A stretch of DNA of 64,000 nucleotides from Eucalyptus grandis (GCF_016545825.1 NC_052619.1:11423501-11487500), one strand, 5' to 3'; positions 34,981-46,883 are shown, numbered from the stretch's first letter. Notes: generated by a model not told the origin, from the letters alone. Program-made: numbers and translations.

Positions 34981-35270
34981 TTTGATGTTTTTTAGCAAAA
35001 AAGGAATTTTGATTTTAATAAAATTGTTTATACAATATCTTTAACATTGTTGTTAAATATAAATTAAAAAGTCGCAAATATTATTTTTTTAATTTTAAAC
35101 AAATGAAAATTAAAATATTTAAGATTAATCACCAAATGGGCTTTGCAAATGTGTTTTTTACCAAACAGCATTTCTCTTAAAGTTGCATTTCAAAGCAAAT
35201 GTTGTTCCACTCCTTCCAAATGATGTTGCAAAGGGCCCCAAACGCAAACCGGGCATATGGAGCATGCAAG

Positions 35271-35787
35271 TTCATGTTTATCTCCACCATTAAATGTGGT
35301 TGCACCATGGAGAACCCACATAATTCAATAATTGAGATGGAGTGAGTTTTTATACAAAATGTAGGTCGGTGTTTCGATATATTTGTAATTAAATGTATAC
35401 CTTGCATCTAACAATTTAGAACCATTCTCACAAATTGCTATCCATGGAAATTGACTAGAAGCACACCTCATTCTTATAATTGTCCTCCACTATAGATCTT
35501 GTGAAAAGTTCTCGATTGGCTGCCATGAAAGCGATCGAGTTTGGTCACAAATCGAATCAACATATAAAAGTTTCAAGTCACAATTAACAAGTTTCCTGCA
35601 CGAATCGTGCTTACCAGATATGTAAATCACATAAAACCCCACATAGTTTAGTTAAAGTCTATACTTAATCCAACCTACAAGGAAACACAAAAACGATAAT
35701 CCGGTCCATAAAAGTTCTAAAAATCCAAGAAATGAAATCGAGTCGGCAAGCCGATCGCCGAATCAAATGTACACCGAACTTCTGTGC
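35271..35787. other. 3' flank of bZIP copy C
   Basis: From about 35,440 it is collinear with the 3' flanks of copies A and B and probably contains the 3' UTR. The first 170 bp match nothing else recognised. Confidence 0.5.
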
Positions 35788-38433
35788 TCAATCAGTTGGT
35801 GCCAAATCAGCAGGTTTGCCCGAGGCCTCAGCAAGGCCGTTCTTCCCTGTCGAGTCGTTCAACGAACGATTGTCGTCAGCAATGCACCGAGGCAGCGCGT
35901 CATCGCCTCCTGCAGCACTCGATGATGCCCCAGCAAACCCCAGAAATGCTTCCATTGAAAGCTCGCGACCCTGCTCATTTTGAGCAATACATAAATAAGT
36001 ACATACATACATATCATTTTCAAATACAAGGTTGGAGGTTTTTATGAGGATGAGAGGAGGATGTGGAAAATATGGGGTATATGTAGACCTGAAGATTGGG
36101 AAGCAAATCTGCATAATTTGCTGGATTGAATGGGAAGGGCATGCTTGCCATGGTTGGATTTGAGGCCATCAGCCATTGGATTCCCAACTTGATTTCCTCG
36201 TTCCTAGCTGTTACAAAAGGCATAGATCATAAGTTCCTAGAGACAAGGAGGAATACCGCCACCATCAAGCCTTCTATACCGCAAAAACAGTTCAAAATAG
36301 CTTCAACAACATAGAAAGTAAAATCAAACGTTAAGTGAGTTCTAGATGATCCGCAAAAGAAAGCCTTACCACCCATGTGAATCTGATTCATTAAAGTCTC
36401 GCGAAATTCCTTCCGATTGATGTTTGCATCGCTTAGATCCTGAGTATCCATCTAATTAATCATCGATGGACAACTTAAAACACCCGTCAGTTCATCTCAA
36501 ATATGGAGACTTTAAATAGAATTATGTACAGAAACTAAAGGTTGGGATCGAATTCCTCAAGCTCGGAGAAAGTAGTCTCATCTCACCTCCAACGTTGTTA
36601 ACTCAGCAGCTCGTGCCCTCTCTTGGACTCGCTGAGATTTCGCCTTATGCTCTAACAGATATTCCTCCACCCTTCTCATGTTCTCCGATTTGGTGGCAGA
36701 TGCACGCCTCAACATAATTCTAGGAGCAAAAATTGAATGGAAATAATTTCCACTACCATATATGAGAATTTCGAAAAATAAAAGGAGGAGAGAAAGATTT
36801 GGATGACTTCATGTAAAGAGACACTCTTCAATATGAATTCAAGAAATCCAATCACATTTTTTTTTTATATTATAAAGTGGAAAAAGAAGAGGAACTAATT
36901 TGTAAATACGAATTCTCAGGGAATTGTTAAAAATGATAGAGCATATAGTACAAAGAAGGCCGTATAAAATGAAATGCAAAAGTACATATTACCACCCGGC
37001 TATTGGTGTACGAATTCGAAAAATTCATTAGCTTCTATTCCCAAAAGCATAAAATTGCAAGATTTAAGATCTTTGTGAGCTTGATAGCAAGACACCGGAA
37101 GACAGAGCAAAAATAAGCAGAGACTCCATGATTTTACGTAGAAAATGTGTATTGTAATTTAAATCTAGACTAGCCATCTAATTCAATAATGTTTTCCGGT
37201 TGTTCCTTTCGTTTAGAAAGCTTAAAATGTCTTTCAATTGAATGCAACTTTCAAGTAAAATTATAATTTCCTTCTTCCACCATTCTTCTCCTCCATCAAA
37301 TTGTTTTGGGAAAAAGCCACAAAAAACCCTGAACTTTGCTCAAAGTGACACATTTACCCCAAACTTTTTTTTTTACATGAAAAACCCCAAACTTTTCAAA
37401 CCGTGACACATTTACCCCAATCAAGGGCATTTTTGTCTTTTTATTCTGTTTTTTCCTTTTTCTTTTTTATTCTTTTATTCTTTTTCTTCCTTTCGCCGGC
37501 CCAGGGTCTCCCTTGCGGAGGGCACCCTCGCCCAACAAGGGTCGTCTTCGCAGTGTCCGGCGAGAGGGCCGCCCTTGCTAGATCTGGCGAGGGTAGGGAC
37601 ACCCTTGCCCGACACAGGTGAGGGCGGCCCTTGCCGGCGTCGGGCGGCCCTCTCACCAAATCTAGCAAGGGCAAGGACACCCTCTCCCGACGCAAGCGAG
37701 GGCAGCCCTCGCCGGACACCGGCTTCCCTCCGCTAGAGCCAACGGAGGGAAGAGAGAAGAAAAATAATGAAAAGACCAAAATGTATCACGGTTGGCAAAG
37801 TTCAGGGTTTTTCATGTCACAAAAAAAAAAAGTTTAAAGTAAATGTGTCACTTTGGGCAAAGTTCAGGGTTTTTCGTGGCTTTTTCCCAATTGTTTTATA
37901 TGACCACCTTTTTTGGGGGGTCTGATTATGACTTCTTATTCAAGAGTACAATTTCTTTTTGCCCATAGTTCTTTTGACTTCTAACGGTGCTCATAAGTAA
38001 GTTAAGGAGCCTATAATGTGTACTAATCATGTATTATAGCAAACTAGGTGTTGCAAGTAATTCCTTGTTTTTTGGGATATTGTCTGGAATTAAACTGAAG
38101 TATTAGCACGTACCTCTTTGAGCGCCTTGGATTAAGGATGGATGATTCTTCGGCAGCAGATTTCGATTGTTTCTTCCTTGGCTTCTTGAAATCAGTAGAT
38201 AACTCTGTTGTGCTCGGCATTGGCGATGTCCTTGGGGCATGCACAACAACTGAATCGTCCATTCCTTGCGCAAGAATCTGTGACATTTCATCGTCCGTGT
38301 ATTGTTCAAGTTCAGAGAAGTCGACAGGACTTTGGCTCATGAACTGGGAGAAAATTTCATCTCCTTCTAAGTCACCAAATTCATTAAAATATAGATCGCC
38401 TTCTTCCTCGACATGATTTTTGCTTTCATCCAT
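35788..38433 (-). CDS. bZIP-like protein with altered basic region, copy C
   Basis: Five exons join into 278 codons plus stop: 38,433-38,114, 36,719-36,587, 36,451-36,370, 36,207-36,089 and 35,970-35,788. All phases agree with copy A, and introns are GT-AG. Exon 1 encodes one acidic unit (DEMSQILAQGMDDSVVVH) where copy A has two. The basic-type region reads RIMLRRASATKSEN: the Asn of N-x7-R/K is Arg111 and the Arg/Lys is Glu119, as in copy A. A zipper-like region follows (EEYLLEHKAKSQRVQ, then TQDLSDANINRK). The C-terminal end is GKPADLAPTD. Intron 1 holds a 581-bp foldback element. The frame has survived in a locus full of wrecks, which suggests recent function. Likely role: nuclear dimerisation partner or regulator; DNA binding of the usual type is doubtful. 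Confidence 0.75.
37308..37888. mobile_element. Foldback element with 9-bp TSD in intron 1 of bZIP copy C
   Basis: A perfect 9-bp duplication AATTGTTTT lies at 37,299-37,307 and 37,889-37,897. The terminal inverted repeats match at 31 of the first 32 positions ('gggaaaaagccac.aaaaac'). The GC-rich core (37.49-37.74 kb) repeats 'gcgagggcagccctcgcc' type phrases in both orientations. It is Mutator-like by TSD length. It is absent from copy A, so it arrived after the A/C duplication. The near-identical ends suggest recent movement. Confidence 0.88.
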
Positions 38434-38693
38434 CTCCACCAAACTGTTCTTACAAAAACAACAGCCGATTTTCTTAGATCCAAACCCTAAAGCATGTAAG
38501 AAAATGTGCTGGTTGAATTAATGAAAAGCCAAAAGTCGTCACCTGATGATTGGCTCCCACAAGTGAGGTTTTCAAAACAAGTGCAAAATCAGAGAGGCCA
38601 AGTATTGGGTATTTGGGTGTGAGAGAGAAGGGAACCTAAAGAAATGAAAGTCAAAGAAGGTGCTAGAACAAGAGAATGAAATCCTTGCTTCAG

Positions 38694-38702
38694 TTTATAA
38701 AC
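38694..38702 (-). promoter_or_regulatory. Candidate TATA box of bZIP copy C
   Basis: GTTTATAAA on the minus strand, about 263 bp before the ATG, lies in the same context as in copy A (13,978-13,986). Both dead copies have lost it. Confidence 0.4.
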
Positions 38703-39923
38703 AGGACTAATTTAAATAAGCAGATTTGGCTTTGCATTTAATTTGACGAACGTGACTGGTTGTTCCTATCCTAAAAAAACATATGCATGAATTTTTCTGC
38801 TCACTATATATATTGTTCTTTGTCAATGGCCACTCTCAACTCAAATGTTCTTCGTCAATTTTGCATGTGTCGGGTCAGGAGGGAAAAAAAGAGGCTCTTC
38901 TTTTCGTTCATCATTGAAAATTTAGTTCTTGAGAATGTAGGAAGTGAAAAGCTTGAATTTGAGAAAGGATAATTTGCCATTCTATACTTAGTGGATTAGC
39001 GAGAATCATTATCCTTTTCTTTTATCACCAAATGAACGTGTCGACCATTATTTCACGGGTCTCTGTTTTTCACGCGAAAAATCTATTTTCGAACTTCCGC
39101 CTTGCTTTAACGGTAGGTCTTGCGCTCATTGACATTTGCGGAATTCAATAATTATGCTAACGGGTATTCTAATAAGAGAATTATCATGATTAAAATGCGC
39201 AAATCTTATATTATTCTTTTGTCTTTGGCACATGCTTACCGCGTGCAATGATTTAGGAGGGGCATATTAAACTCAAAAGGAGGGGGAAGAAGAAGATATT
39301 CCTTCAACCAGAAAAGGAAAACAAGCTATTTTCAAGTATACCTTATTCGATAATTTGCTCGATTTGTTTATATAAAGACAATTTCCCGACTATTTACTCT
39401 TTAGGTAGTAAATCTTAGATGTAGAAGTAGCTAGTTTGGGTTATATGTGACAATCTGCATGCCCATTCAACCACACTATCGAGCCAACATAGAAATACAA
39501 CCTGTCAGGTACTTAGTATTTGAACTTGCAATATGAAACAAAACTTGACAACATTCCATTTTCGCTCGGATATGTCCATATAGCATTTTCAGTAATTCAT
39601 TCATTTTCTGGATTTTCACCGTCCAGAAATTACTTAGAAAAGGATGTCCATTAAAGAAAGTATAGTGCATAGCCATTATTCAATGCCAAGTTGCCAACGG
39701 CCTCTCATTTGAATTGCGAAGTAACTTGGAGGCTGTTTGGTTACTTTTACAAGATTTTTCTATCGAAAAAATAGTTTTTAACATGAAAATGCTTTTTTTT
39801 TTGTCAACACACGACAACGCCGGTTGCATGGTCATTGATATTATCAATTCTCTGAAGACAAAACCAACATAATCTATTATCTTGAAAGAAAAAAAAAATT
39901 ATCCTTCATGATGGAAAATCAAT
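38703..39923. repeat. bZIP upstream flank and spacer S5
   Basis: To about 39,330 this is bZIP-upstream sequence shared with 14.0-14.65 kb. From 39,340 the spacer repeat starts ('aaagacaatttcc', 'actctttaggtag', 'gattttcacc'). There is no gene; the ORFs at 38,787 and 39,476 are in repeated noncoding DNA. Confidence 0.6.
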
Positions 39924-40585
39924 GGGAAAAGTACCAAAAAAGTCTTAAACATATTACATTGGTACCAATTCAATCCCTAAACTTTTCAATTGAACTAATT
40001 CAGTCCTAAACCTTTTAATATTGATACCAATTCAATCCATCGGCCAATTTCGGTTTTGGTTTATATTGACGCGGCAATTTTTATGATTTTTGAATTTTTT
40101 ATTAATTTTTTTTTTTTTTTTTTTTTCTTTTCTTTTTTCTCCCTTCTTCCTCTGTTCCAGCGGTGGCCGGCGAGCCTGCGGTGAGGCTCATGGCTAGAGG
40201 CTCGCCGACCACCGGGTGAGGGCCGCGACCCTCACCGGCGACAAGCGAGGGCTTCATGGCCCTCACCCAATGGCCGGCGAGCCTCCGGCCACGAGCCTCA
40301 CCGGAGGCTTGCCGACCACCGCGAATAGAGGAAGAAGGGAGAAAAGAAAAAAAAAGAAAAAAGTTAATAAATAATTCGAATAAATAATTAAAAATCATAA
40401 AAATTGTCACGTCAGCATCCGGCAACCAACCAACGTCCATGTCGGCGCCAACCGGCCAAAATTGGCCAGATGAATTGAATTTGTACCAATATTAAAAGGT
40501 TTAGAACCGAATTGGTCAAATTGAAAAGTTTAGGGCTGAATTGGTACCAATGCAATAGATTTAGGACTTTTTTGGTATTTTTCTC
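39924..40585. mobile_element. Foldback element with GC-rich core (Mutator-like)
   Basis: The 662-bp element is flanked by GAAAATCAAT (39,914-39,923) and GAAAATCGAT (40,586-40,595), a 10-bp duplication with one change. Long inverted arms carry 'aagtaccaaaaaagtc', 'ccaattcaatcc' and 'ccggccaa' in mirror image. The core (40.15-40.33 kb) is built of 'ggctcgccggccaccgg' type phrases. ORFs crossing the core are compositional. Confidence 0.75.
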
Positions 40586-42025
40586 GAAAATCGATTCTAA
40601 TTTTTCTATTTCTAATGTTGGATTAATAATAGAAAATGATTGCAGATATAGGTAAGAAGTTTCATCTTCTCATTTGTCACAAAATATTGATGAAAGCTTT
40701 TGGTCCGTTAAAGTTTTTGTGAGGGGTCAAATTACTAATTCTATAACAACTGCATATTTTTATCACGGACAACGACCCCTCATATATCATGTCTTAAAGT
40801 CATTAACATTATTAAATTTTTGCTTGTCTTTTAATAATTAATATTTTCTTCTGGTCTATAAACAATAATTTTAGTTTGAATTGAAAGTATTTCTTTTAAT
40901 CTTATAAGGAAATAAACGTGCTACTTTTGTTAGTTCTAATTAATTGATTTTTAGTTTAACTACATATAGCTTATGAATGGACGATATCATGGAGTTATCA
41001 AATAAATGAAAAGTATAATTGATATTAAGACACGATAAACATAGTCTAGTGAAAAGAAGAAGAAGAAGAAAAGATAGCCATTTATTATTTGGCAACCAAA
41101 GATTAATATTTTTTTATGAAGAAATGCTTAAATAAACCAAAAGATAAGTTAAACGATTTCATTATTTTGCTAGTTGCAATCATATTTATGAGTGTACTTA
41201 GAAAAAGCCTTCAAGAGAACTGAGCAACATATCAACAAACAAATATATATAGACAATTCCTCCTATTTACATTTTAGGTAATATATCTTAGATGTGCGAA
41301 TCTCATTAAATAACTAGTTTAGTTTACATATAAACAATCCGTATGTCCATTATCTAAACCCCATCATTAATCCAATATAGAAATATATCCAATTAGGTAT
41401 TTGAATATCTAAGCTTGCAACATAAAACAAATTTGATAACTTACAATTTTCGCCCGGATATGTTCATTTTGAATTTTTAGTAACTCATTTATTTTCTGGA
41501 TTTTCACAATCCTAGAATTACTCATAAAAGGATGCCCTTTAAGGACAATGTAATTCATAGCCATTGAATGCCAACTGTCTCTCATCGAATTGTGGAGTAA
41601 CCTGGAGGCCGTTTGATTACGTTTACAACACCCATTTCTCTGTCAAAAAGAAATAGTTTTTAAAATGAAAACACTGTTTGCATAGGTATCGATTTATTGA
41701 ATTAATTGAAAACGAAATCTAATATAATCTTTATCTTGAAAGGAAAAGAAAATTATTCTTCATCTTGGAAAAAGTGATTCTGGTTAACTCATTTTGACAG
41801 TTGCTTTTATTCTTCTTTGATGAGAGCTTTTAGTGCTTTTGAAATTTTTGTGAGGGATGAAATTACTAACTCGATGACAGTTGCTTTTATTCATCAGTGA
41901 CTCTTAAGAGCTAGAGCTATTAACTTTTTTAATATTCCAGTTTGTCTTTTAATTTTTAAGATTTTCTTACATCTGAGAAACATGCTACTTTTGTCAGTTC
42001 TAGCAAATTGATAAATACCATAGCT
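40586..42025. repeat. Spacer S5 end and start of spacer S6
   Basis: Spacer S5 resumes after the foldback element and ends near 41,250 at 'gtgtactta' and 'gagcaacatatc'. A new spacer copy begins at about 41,260 ('tatatagacaattcctcc') without an intervening gene, so a b561 exon has been lost at the junction. No gene is seen. Confidence 0.65.
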
Positions 42026-42694
42026 GAAAAATTTTAAATAAAAGTCTAAAATGAATTTTGTATCAAATAAGAACCCGAATTAGATGTGTCAGTCTCATAT
42101 AAGAGTCTAAAATGTCTATGGTAGTTTCAAGTAAGGGCCTAGCCCCGCTAGTCACCAGCTAACTAGAATTCCCGGCCGATCAAAAGACAATTTTAATTTT
42201 AAATTATTTTTCTTTTATTTCTTCTTTTTTCTTTTCTCTTTTCTTTTCTTTTCATTTTATTTCTTTTTGGTAAGCGCTAGCGAGGGCCAAGCGACCCTCA
42301 CCAAAACTAGGTGAAGGTCACCTTACCTAGGGCCTTGCTAGTTGCGGGCAAAGGTGGCCCTCATCTATGGTTTTCGAGGGCGGCCTCGCTTGGGGCAAGG
42401 GTCATCTTGTCGAGGTGAGGACTAATCTCACCCATGGTCGGCGAGGGCAACCTCACCCAATCCTATCTAGGCATCACCAGCAAAGAAGAAAGGGAAAACT
42501 AGTAAAAAGAAAAAGAAAGAGAAAAAGAAAAAAAAACTCAAAAAAGGTAAAGGATGGAAATGTCTTTGATCAACTGAAAGGTCAAACTTTTTTTTTAATT
42601 GATATAGCCACTTCAAACTATTATTTGAAATAAAATTCATTTCGGACCCTCATTCGAGAAAATTAGGTATTTCATGCCTTTATTTGGCTTTTTC
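42026..42694. mobile_element. Foldback element with GC-rich core (Mutator-like)
   Basis: The insertion splits spacer S6 between 'ataccatagct' and 'tccatagcttatg', giving a duplication of 8 identical bases in 9 (42,017-42,025 and 42,695-42,703). The homologous spacer at 48.14 kb is uninterrupted and confirms the site. Arms with 'aaataaaagtctaaaatg' are mirrored imperfectly on the right, and the core at 42.28-42.48 kb is GC-rich. No transposase. Confidence 0.65.
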
Positions 42695-42703
42695 TCCATA
42701 GCT

Positions 42704-43143
42704 TATGAATGAAAGACGTCATGGACTAATAGAATAAATGGAAAGTATAATTTGCATTTGATTAGGATAGATATTGTTGAGTGAAAATGATATTAGATAA
42801 ACATCTATTATTTGGCATAACCAAACATTAAATATCTTTTATTAAGAATCACTTAAATAAACTAATAACAAGTTAACTGACTTTACTATTTATAAATGTA
42901 AACAAAAATAAACGTAACCAAACGGGACCTTCTTCAATGAAAAAACAAAATCACCCTATTTACTATATTGCTAGTTGCAATCACACTCATGAGTCTACTT
43001 AAAACCGGCTTTCAAGAAAACTGAGCGACATATAAATTATAAACAAACTAATTTAAATTACAAGGAGAAAGTCCAAAGTCCACGACCCTTTAACCTATTC
43101 TCTGTGGAAACAAATACACACAAAAGGGGTACAAAAAGTGTCA
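42704..43143. repeat. Spacer S6, distal part, and 3' flank of the b561 gene
   Basis: It carries the spacer landmarks 'gatattagataaaca', 'aaccaaacgggacct' and 'agttgcaatcac', then the 3' flank of the intact b561 gene, which probably includes its 3' UTR. No separate gene. Confidence 0.6.
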
Positions 43144-43599
43144 TCACTTCCTAAACTTTTGTATCTCCAAAACAATGAGAATTACAAATAGAAGACCAAT
43201 AGTAATTCCATAACCAACATTCCACTTGTTCCCCTTTTCGCCTAAATGAATTCCATAGAAAACATTCGCGATCGCAAAAATAATCAAAACCCGCCCCACA
43301 TTATGGTGATACCAGTTCCAATATCCTCGCAATTTTGATCCCTTCCCCGGTCGAGCCAAAATTGCCATGACCTGCCGAATTTTCATATAAACAATAGAAA
43401 AAGACATATAAGAAAGACCACAACTATATAAGATAGAAAATGAGATCGAAAGGGGAAATAGTGTATATAATATTAGGTAAATCATTCTGCCAATACATAA
43501 TAATGTGTAGAAGAAGCATTGCAAGGGTCCAAAGAAATTTATATATGCATAATGGTAATCTAATGTTGTATGTGCATGCCTCGAACTTGGCAAAAAAAC

Positions 43600-43644
<45 letters not shown>

Positions 43645-46600
43645 CCTGGAGGCAGCCAAGAACAAGAATGAAGATTCCCAAACCCTTGTGGGTGGAGACA
43701 TTGCTGGCACTGATCTTGTTTTCCAACACGAAGCCGCAAATGATTCCCACCAAACCCAGAACGAAAGCCGAGGATTGAACGGCGGCGTGCACGTAGAACC
43801 ACATCGGGTCGTACTGCTGGCCGTGACGAGCCACGATTATCCCAATGATCATCAAGATGCTCCATGCCAGCATGTTCAGGATCCCATGGCTCCTCCTCAG
43901 TCTGGTATAGGGAGTGCCCTCAGTCGTGGTTTGGCCTGTTCCGTAATTTGCATGCCAGAAACCCCATATTAGAAAGACCTTCATCTATCACTTAACATCT
44001 AGATCGTAGAAAAGAAAGTTGAAACAATGATGGCAATTTTTCTTCTCCCTTCTTCTTAATATTATTATTTAAGATATGCATGTACCTGGACCCAACTGAG
44101 GTAACAATGATGGCAACTCTCACGTCATTTTGCCTCAAAGACCTTTTCAAACTCTCATTCAAAGTAAAATAAAGAACTGAACAAAAGACCGTTTCGAATT
44201 TGGGATTAACTGGAGAGCCCTGAGATTGCTTCTTGATGACTATCAGAAAAATGTCAGCATCCACATTGGGTCAACTTGGGGCAATTTTTCATATTCTATT
44301 TCTTTCCGTCCAAACGGCGAAGATCAGTATACTTGATAAGGAATGGCACGCTTCAACTTCTCTGCACCGACGTGACACTTACCTGCCCCCTTGACATTGA
44401 GAGGTACTTAAGTGCTTCTGAAGGATCAAGGCAAGAAAATCACATAACGTATGACCCACATCAGCAGTGATGTTTCAGTGTTTTAGTATGACCACTTCCT
44501 TCGTTTATGTATACACAAGTTATGTTGTTGATCTCCACTCAATATTTTGTACTCTATGATTGATTAGGTGAAAAGAGAAGGGGACGCAGGCTGAAGAAAT
44601 CCTGACATTTTTTCCTAAATTAGACTCCTTAGAACCATCTTCCAGCTTATTACCTTCAGTGTGATTAATTTTATGTATATGGGTGAATATTTATAGTGGT
44701 TTTATGTAAATTAAGTCACATCCTTTTTCAATTTTTCCCATATGGAGTCCAGCAAGAAAGGGTTGGCATCCCACACACCATGATGATGCGAAAGCTAGAA
44801 AAAGGCAATGGGCCCAACAATACTCAACGTGTGCGTAAAACGTACACTTCAACACATTCATTGATTTATTTAGTTGGTTATAATTGGTGCTAGCCCCATT
44901 TCCATAAAAAAATAAAAAGAAAAAAAAAAGTATTGAGAAAAAAGAGTAAGCAATAAAGTAACAATCATAAAGCAGTTGAAACATCAAACTACCAACATTT
45001 TTAGCTTTTATTTTTTTTGGTCGGTCAACATTTTTAGTTGAATAATGAATATATAATTAATAATTTAATCTTGTGTAATGACTCATTCAAAATTGTAAAT
45101 AAAGGATTTGACCAATTTAATCCAAGATTTTCATGTCTATAATCTAATCACGTTGTAGCCTCTCTTCCTCTCTTTATTTTATGTTTTAAAAGGGAAGAAA
45201 CTATTCTTATTTCAAACAAGTACTTGCATGTATTGCAATATTCTATGTAAGAACTCAAATTTTATGCAGACTGTGCACATTATAAAACTATATTCTTCTC
45301 TCTCTTGTTTGTCACTTTCTTCCTCCTTTCCTAACTTCCTCTTCACCTTTCTTTTGATTTCTACCAAATTGGTTACGTCTCTGCATCTATCTTATTCAAC
45401 CTAAAAGAAAGTGGAGAAGTCATCAAATATCTACCCAAAACGCCTGGAAACGCACTAGCCCACCTACCACATGGAACCCACCAAACAAATATTAAATCCA
45501 TTATTTTTTTGTTTCGTTCTAAGTCTAACCTTGGACAAACTCATTTGGTATTATCGCATCAATTTAGTGACCGAAGGTTGTCATTTTTTCGAATTTGTTT
45601 TGTCTTATAAAAATCTCTATGACCCCGTCTCCGATAATATTCCTAACCCAACCACTCCTATTCTCATTTAGTAAGTTGACTTTTGGTTGCTCATGTTTGC
45701 AATATGGTGAAACTGAGTGAAAAGTGGGGGACAAAGAAGGGTAAAAACCTTCCCAAGACAATCCCGTGATCCTATCTTTTCGAGGTTAAATTAGGTTTTT
45801 GCGTAGACAGACGGCATTTGATCTATGTCTAAGAGACCAACAGAAGCCTTGACTCGATGTAATCCATTGTTCTAAGCAATCCCGTAATCCTATCTTCTCA
45901 TGGAAAAGGAGCAAAAAAGAGATAAGAATAGCAAGAGAGCAGTTGCACTGACCCGAGACAAAGTTCACGGAGGTCACTGTCATGTCCTGGTGCTGCATCA
46001 GCTGATACGTCGACCCCGGCGTGAATCCGGACGGCCCGACCGCGTAAATCAGGTTCGACTCAGGCTGGGCCGTGTTTAGCTGGAACGCCATGTAGGTGCG
46101 GTTCGACTGCGACACGATCATGGACGAGCTCGCCACGATGGTCAGGGAACCCTGGTCGGGCTTGACCTGGGATGGAGTCTGGGCATCCAGCGCGTACTGC
46201 TTCACCGTGCCGCTGCCGCTTGACGAGAACCAACCAACCACCGCGCTCGCCCCAACCATCTGCGGTTTGCTCGAGAAGCCCATGCCTATGTAGGAGTTGG
46301 CGGTGGGCGTGGAGAGGACGAAGCTCCATGTGTTTGCGGATGTTTGCTGGTACTGCAATTACAGTGTAAATTCACTAATGCTCAATCGATCACATCACAT
46401 ATCCAAAGTTTTAGATTGTTACAGCACCTACAATGAATTCAACTACCATATAAAGAATGACCTGTGAATCGTCACTTCGATTCGGGGTTGGTAAGATCCG
46501 GAACCGGTTCTCTCAAGGTTCCCAGATTTCAAAAATCGCCATAGTCTATAGATCGAAGAAACGCGACATACATCAAAGTACAATATTGAATCAGATTGAA

Positions 46601-46796
46601 GAGACAGTCTTACTCTGAGGATGAAGTTCTCAGATGCCCAAGCGGAGATGCAGGCGAGAGAAGTCGTGTTGAAGGGGAGGCCATCGACGTTCAGGTTGGA
46701 GCTGCACGAATCCAGCGACGACGACTGCGACCATACAGATGCCGCGAGGCCGCAGAGAGAGACGAGGACGATGACTAACGACGAAGACACCTTCAT
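43144..46796 (-). CDS. Cytochrome b561 and DOMON domain protein (At3g07570-like)
   Basis: Four exons give 366 codons plus stop: 46,796-46,614, 46,352-45,953, 43,935-43,646 and 43,371-43,144, with GT-AG introns and consistent phase. Residues 1-23 form a signal peptide (LVIVLVSLCGLAASVWSQ). Exon 2 carries the DOMON domain (about 50-195; for example NTWSFVLSTPTANSYIGMG). Exons 3 and 4 carry the multi-helix b561 domain with the four expected haem-ligand histidines: His211 (SHGILN), His244 (YVHAAVQ), His277 (THKGLG) and His313 (WYHHNVGR). Family members are membrane electron carriers thought to move electrons from ascorbate to an extracellular haem domain. Length and layout fit Arabidopsis At3g07570. 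Its neighbour PEX13 is also adjacent in Arabidopsis. Intron 2 is 2.0 kb. The terminal KFRK may be a basic cytosolic tail. Confidence 0.92.
43606..43640. repeat. (GA)n microsatellite in b561 intron 3
   Basis: A GA run sits 6 bp from the exon 3 donor, so on the transcript it is a CU-rich stretch just after the splice site. The second gene copy has a GT/GA compound repeat at the same place. Confidence 0.95.
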
Positions 46797-46875
46797 CTCT
46801 CTCCTTCTCTCGCTCTCTCTTGCTCGCTCTTTTCTCTCTCTCTGGAGGGTGGAAAGTAATGGAGAAAGTGTGACA

Positions 46876-46883
46876 TTAATATA
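46876..46883 (-). promoter_or_regulatory. Candidate TATA box of the b561/DOMON gene
   Basis: TATATTAA on the minus strand lies about 80 bp upstream of the ATG and is followed by a GA-rich leader (46.80-46.86 kb), a common plant 5' UTR type. Inferred from position only. Confidence 0.4.

Larger units (their letters stand above)
32408..35252. mobile_element. DNA transposon-like element with captured gene fragments
   Basis: The left end 'gggtgcgtttggatgggc' and the right end, reversed ('ggtttgcgtttggggccc'), share TGCGTTTGG. Left subterminal phrases ('aggtgtttgg', 'gctgaaagcccaaggctggtgg', 'ctttcagcattttcgg') are shared with the element at 53,454-54,280, so both belong to one group. No target duplication was found because the element abuts the LINE edge. 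The interior is unlike other elements here: a coding-like stretch with a CT-rich tract (32.69-32.9 kb), long intron-like DNA, a splice-flanked exon at 34,239-34,297, and a LINE at 34,324. No transposase is seen. Confidence 0.5.

Noticed and set aside
43604..43972. 122-codon plus-strand ORF with a repetitive RE start
   Set aside because: It is the antisense shadow of b561 exon 3 running into the GA microsatellite. The same happens at 49,943-50,413.
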